From assembly GCA_927798255.1 (NCBI GenBank), contig CAKMMH010000058.1, forward strand, positions 1-9,571: DNA of 9,571 nucleotides, given 5' to 3'. This DNA comes from an uncultured bacterium. Lineage in GTDB: Bacteria; Bdellovibrionota_C; UBA2361; CAKMMH01. Both the position numbers and the translations under genes were made by a program. The notes under the pieces were generated by a model, which worked only from the letters and a program-made list of their open reading frames with translations, had not been told where the DNA came from and searched no databases. Position 1 is the first letter of the stretch. Every line of letters begins with the position of its first letter. This document shows, one piece after another, positions 7,075 to 9,571 of the stretch.

Positions 7075-9099
7075 ATGCAAGAAATGAATCCAAATCCAGA
7101 TTATACAAACCCAGATCGTCAAAACCCAAAAAGTTTAAATCCTGCTACAACACAAGGGCAGAATTCTGGATCTATGAATAATGATACTTTATCAAAAACT
7201 CATTTAAATTATGAGAAGTTAAAGCAAATCTTAAGTGATGAAAGTATTGAAAAAGAATGTGATGAAGTAATAAACGCTCTTAACGAAAAAGGAGAGCTCG
7301 TTGTAAATCCTCAAGAGTTACAAGAGAAGGTCATGTTTAACTTAGCTTTGACCGCATTAGAGGGAAATGACCATAAGACAGCATTTAATTATTTTAATAG
7401 TTCTTTTGATGTATTAGTTCAAAAAAGTTTTAGATCTGAAGAAGACCTAGAATTTATGAGTTACATAGTAACGTTAATGATGTTGTGTGTTTCAAGTTCA
7501 GATGAAGCATATGAAACATTATTGTTATTAAATGATAAAAGAAATGTCTTTAGAGATGATATTAAAAGAGATGACTTAGAGCTTGTGGCATTAATTGATA
7601 TGTATTTACTCTGTTTAGATACTTTTTCAAAATGGAAAGATAACCTTATAACTAAGCATTTTTTTACTTATCAAGCAAGGGCTATTTCTGAATGTATATC
7701 TAAAAAAGAATCTTTAACATCTTGTAATTATTTATTGATTAGTGATTCCTTAGAAAGATTATTTGTAAGTTTAAATAAATATAGTGATATTTTTTTAGAA
7801 TATAAATTAGAAGATGAGACCATAAATATATTTAAAACTACTTTAAAGCTTGTGAATAATATTTCGCGTGCTTATAAAAGATGTATATCAAATGAACAAA
7901 AACAATTATTAGAAGATAGAGTTTATGATGCTGTACTATTAATGGAATTTAAAAAGGGTAATTCTGTTTTTTTGGAAGATTTACTTAAAAAAGAAATGAC
8001 GAATAATGCTCCTATGATAGTTGCAGAGATTACATCGTTACTTTTAAAAGTTTATGTTTCAAAAGGAGAGTTAAATAAAATCAAGATAAACCTTTTTGAA
8101 CCGTATATATATGTATTAGAAAAATTAAAAGAAGCGCCTAAAACTAAAAGAAGTTTCTTACTTTTAGATGCATTTTTTAATTTAACTGTAGAAATTATAG
8201 ATTATTATGCAAATTATAAATGTAATTATAAACGTGCTGAAGCTTATGCATTAACACTTAGAAAAATAATGGAATCTAAAAAAGCTAATAAGATTTTAGG
8301 TTATAATTTTTCTGATATTATGAAAGGTGATAAGTGGATAACTAAGAAAATTTATGGACTTGCTCCGATTCTTACTAGAAGTTACTTAATGCTTTTAGAT
8401 AATATAACTTCTTTATCTAAGTTTCATAAATTTAATTCTAGCTTTAAATCAATTAATGAGATAAGTACTATAAGAAGGGCGGTTAATACTTTCTTAGAAG
8501 TTCTTAAAGAAGATGATCCTGAAGAGTTTGTAAGCCTTGTTTTAGATAGAGCTTTAGATAGTACTGATCGTAATTGTATATATGATGCCAAGAGATATAT
8601 TAAAAAATTACAAGATTACAGAAAGAGTGTTAAGGCTAAATTGGAAAATTTAGAAATAGAACCTCCTATCGATCCTGAACTGGAAATTGGGTATTATTAC
8701 GCAATATGTACATTTAGTTATATATTCAACTATTCAAAAATGCCAAAGTGTTTTGATAAAATGAGAAAAGTTTATGATGATTCTAAGATGAAATATGATG
8801 AACGCTTTTACGATGTGATTATATATTATCTAGAATATTATATTGATCGTGGTGATTGTTTACGTGCTGCAAATGTACTTTTAACTTTTCAAGAGTATTT
8901 AAAACAAAATAATTTAAAAGAAACAGAAGATCACTTGAAATTTTTAGATTATAAAAAATCTGTTTTCGAGTTGTTTGAAGACAGGAAAAAAGATGTCATT
9001 AAAGAGAGAAGAAATCTTAGAAAAAAGCTTAAAAGAGAAGATCACAACGATGATGATAACGAAGATAATGATAATAATAATCAAGAGAAGAAATCATAA
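7075..9099 (+). CDS. Large helical (TPR-like) protein of unknown function, 674 residues
   Basis: No named family is recognised. The N-terminus (1-40) is disordered and carries five Asn-Pro pairs (NPNPDYTNPDRQNPKSLNP). The remainder is almost wholly alpha-helical, with pairs of amphipathic helices, as in an alpha-solenoid. TPR-like pairs are clearest at 85-115 (VMFNLALTALEGNDHKTAF) and about 577-612 (YLEYYIDRGDCLRAANVLL). Such repeats normally serve as protein-binding scaffolds. The C-terminal 30 residues are a highly charged tail with an Asp/Asn run. There is no signal peptide or membrane segment, so it should act in the cytoplasm. The start may be 7075 or the ATG at 7084; neither has a strong ribosome binding site. 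The ORF is unbroken over 2 kb, so it is under selection or recently acquired. Partner and function are unknown. Confidence 0.83.
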   Translation: MQEMNPNPDYTNPDRQNPKSLNPATTQGQNSGSMNNDTLSKTHLNYEKLKQILSDESIEKECDEVINALNEKGELVVNPQELQEKVMFNLALTALEGNDHKTAFNYFNSSFDVLVQKSFRSEEDLEFMSYIVTLMMLCVSSSDEAYETLLLLNDKRNVFRDDIKRDDLELVALIDMYLLCLDTFSKWKDNLITKHFFTYQARAISECISKKESLTSCNYLLISDSLERLFVSLNKYSDIFLEYKLEDETINIFKTTLKLVNNISRAYKRCISNEQKQLLEDRVYDAVLLMEFKKGNSVFLEDLLKKEMTNNAPMIVAEITSLLLKVYVSKGELNKIKINLFEPYIYVLEKLKEAPKTKRSFLLLDAFFNLTVEIIDYYANYKCNYKRAEAYALTLRKIMESKKANKILGYNFSDIMKGDKWITKKIYGLAPILTRSYLMLLDNITSLSKFHKFNSSFKSINEISTIRRAVNTFLEVLKEDDPEEFVSLVLDRALDSTDRNCIYDAKRYIKKLQDYRKSVKAKLENLEIEPPIDPELEIGYYYAICTFSYIFNYSKMPKCFDKMRKVYDDSKMKYDERFYDVIIYYLEYYIDRGDCLRAANVLLTFQEYLKQNNLKETEDHLKFLDYKKSVFELFEDRKKDVIKERRNLRKKLKREDHNDDDNEDNDNNNQEKKS

Positions 9100-9118
9100 T
9101 ATTTTTTTATATTCAAAC

Positions 9119-9146
9119 TTGAGTTTTTAGTAGATATTGTTAGAAT
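9119..9146 (+). promoter_or_regulatory. Candidate promoter of the 99-residue protein gene
   Basis: TTGAGT (9119-9124), 16 bases, TAGAAT (9141-9146, 5 of 6 matches to the -10 consensus). It lies in the gap after the 674-residue gene and would give a leader of about 33 bases to the ATG at 9187. Confidence 0.45.
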
Positions 9147-9186
9147 AATCTTGGCGTTAGGTTTTTTATAAAATATAAAAATATTT

Positions 9187-9486
9187 ATGATTAAAAAAAG
9201 TGGCCCAATAGAATTTAAGGAAAATATTGGCTCTTTAGAGTCACAAGCTACTTATCCCTCTAGAAATCAATCATGTAAAAATTATGAAACATGTCTTAAC
9301 TTGGCAGCTAGTCTTGACTGGGAAGGGTTTGATTGTACAAACTGCAATAAGAAAATTAACGAACAGTTAATATGGCGTGCACAAAGTGCGCAAAGAGAGG
9401 ATAATCTTTCAAAAAAGATTTTTCCTATTCCTAAGATTAAATCTATTGTAACAAAGAAAGAAATTGTTGTTAAAAAAGTTTCATAA
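9187..9486 (+). CDS. Small probable zinc-binding protein (four-cysteine motif), 99 residues
   Basis: The central segment has C30-x5-C36 and C50-x2-C53 separated by a conserved-looking helix and aromatic pair: CKNYETCLNLAASLDWEGF then DCTNC. The CX5C-X13-CX2C spacing with Y, W and F between the cysteines suits a single structural zinc site. I recall similar short C-x-x-Y...C...W-x-x-F-x-C-x-x-C segments in uncharacterised proteins of Desulfobacterota-like bacteria; that is memory, not a search. The C-terminal 30 residues are basic (Lys/Val/Ile), which could contact nucleic acid. There is no signal peptide. No ribosome binding site is visible before the ATG at 9187, but the alternatives would cut into the motif. 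A role as a small regulator or accessory factor is plausible but unproven. Confidence 0.78.
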   Translation: MIKKSGPIEFKENIGSLESQATYPSRNQSCKNYETCLNLAASLDWEGFDCTNCNKKINEQLIWRAQSAQREDNLSKKIFPIPKIKSIVTKKEIVVKKVS

Positions 9487-9510
9487 TTTGAAAGTATCTA
9501 TTAGCAACGA

Positions 9511-9560
9511 CTAAGTATCCTGCACAATTTTGCATACGAAAAATTGTGCAGGATACTTGG
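9511..9560. repeat. Perfect 19-bp palindrome with 8-base loop
   Basis: AAGTATCCTGCACAATTTT (9513-9531) and its exact reverse complement (9540-9558) are separated by GCATACGA. One wobble and one C-G pair extend the stem to 21 bp. It lies 26 bases after the stop of the 99-residue gene. No T tract follows (the next bases are GGCCAGCC), so it is not a standard factor-independent terminator, although the hairpin could still end or protect the transcript. It could equally be a dispersed palindromic element, a transposon end or a protein-binding site. Confidence 0.7.
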
Positions 9561-9571
9561 CCAGCCACACA

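Noticed and set aside
9105..9132. Terminator after the 674-residue gene (AAACT-TG-AGTTT followed by T residues)
   Set aside because: The loop would be only 2 bases and the stem 5 bp of mostly A-T pairs, too weak to support.

Overview
This is a 9.6 kb stretch of very AT-rich bacterial DNA (about 30% GC by eye). All supported genes lie on the plus strand, but they do not look like one operon. Most have their own candidate promoter and are separated by 80-280 bp. The organism is Gram-negative: there is a FlgO-type flagellar outer-membrane protein, undecaprenyl-diphosphatase (UppP) and a Sec-exported protein. Heptad-phased intergenic repeats and a small four-cysteine protein recall what is seen in Desulfobacterota/Deferribacterota-like genomes. 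That placement is an inference and I would not name a genus. A decayed gltX gene and roughly 75% intact coding density suggest a genome undergoing some reduction or turnover, perhaps host-associated.

Left part (1-2392): the 3' end of a flgO-like gene; then uppP, complete with both catalytic motifs; then a secreted basic protein of 318 residues that I cannot assign to a family, although it has an alternating strand/helix pattern with acidic residues after several strands.

Middle (2393-5230): serS (seryl-tRNA synthetase, intact) followed by a gltX (glutamyl-tRNA synthetase) pseudogene. The pseudogene carries four separate frameshifts and an in-frame loss of roughly 100 codons. Three intergenic patches, before serS, between serS and gltX, and at the gltX 3' end, hold degenerate repeats with a 7-base period around CTGATTG. 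They bracket both synthetase genes and are more GC-rich than their surroundings.

Right part (5231-9571): a stand-alone 67-residue acidic protein gene with promoter, ribosome binding site and hairpin terminator; two long cytoplasmic proteins of unknown family (396 and 674 residues), both with Asn-rich N-termini, the second probably an alpha-helical TPR-like solenoid; and a 99-residue protein with a CX5C...CX2C probable zinc site. The window ends in a perfect 19-bp inverted repeat with an 8-base loop.

No classic mobile element, CRISPR array, tRNA or rRNA was seen. The least explained parts are the heptad repeats, the end palindrome and the three large proteins without a family.
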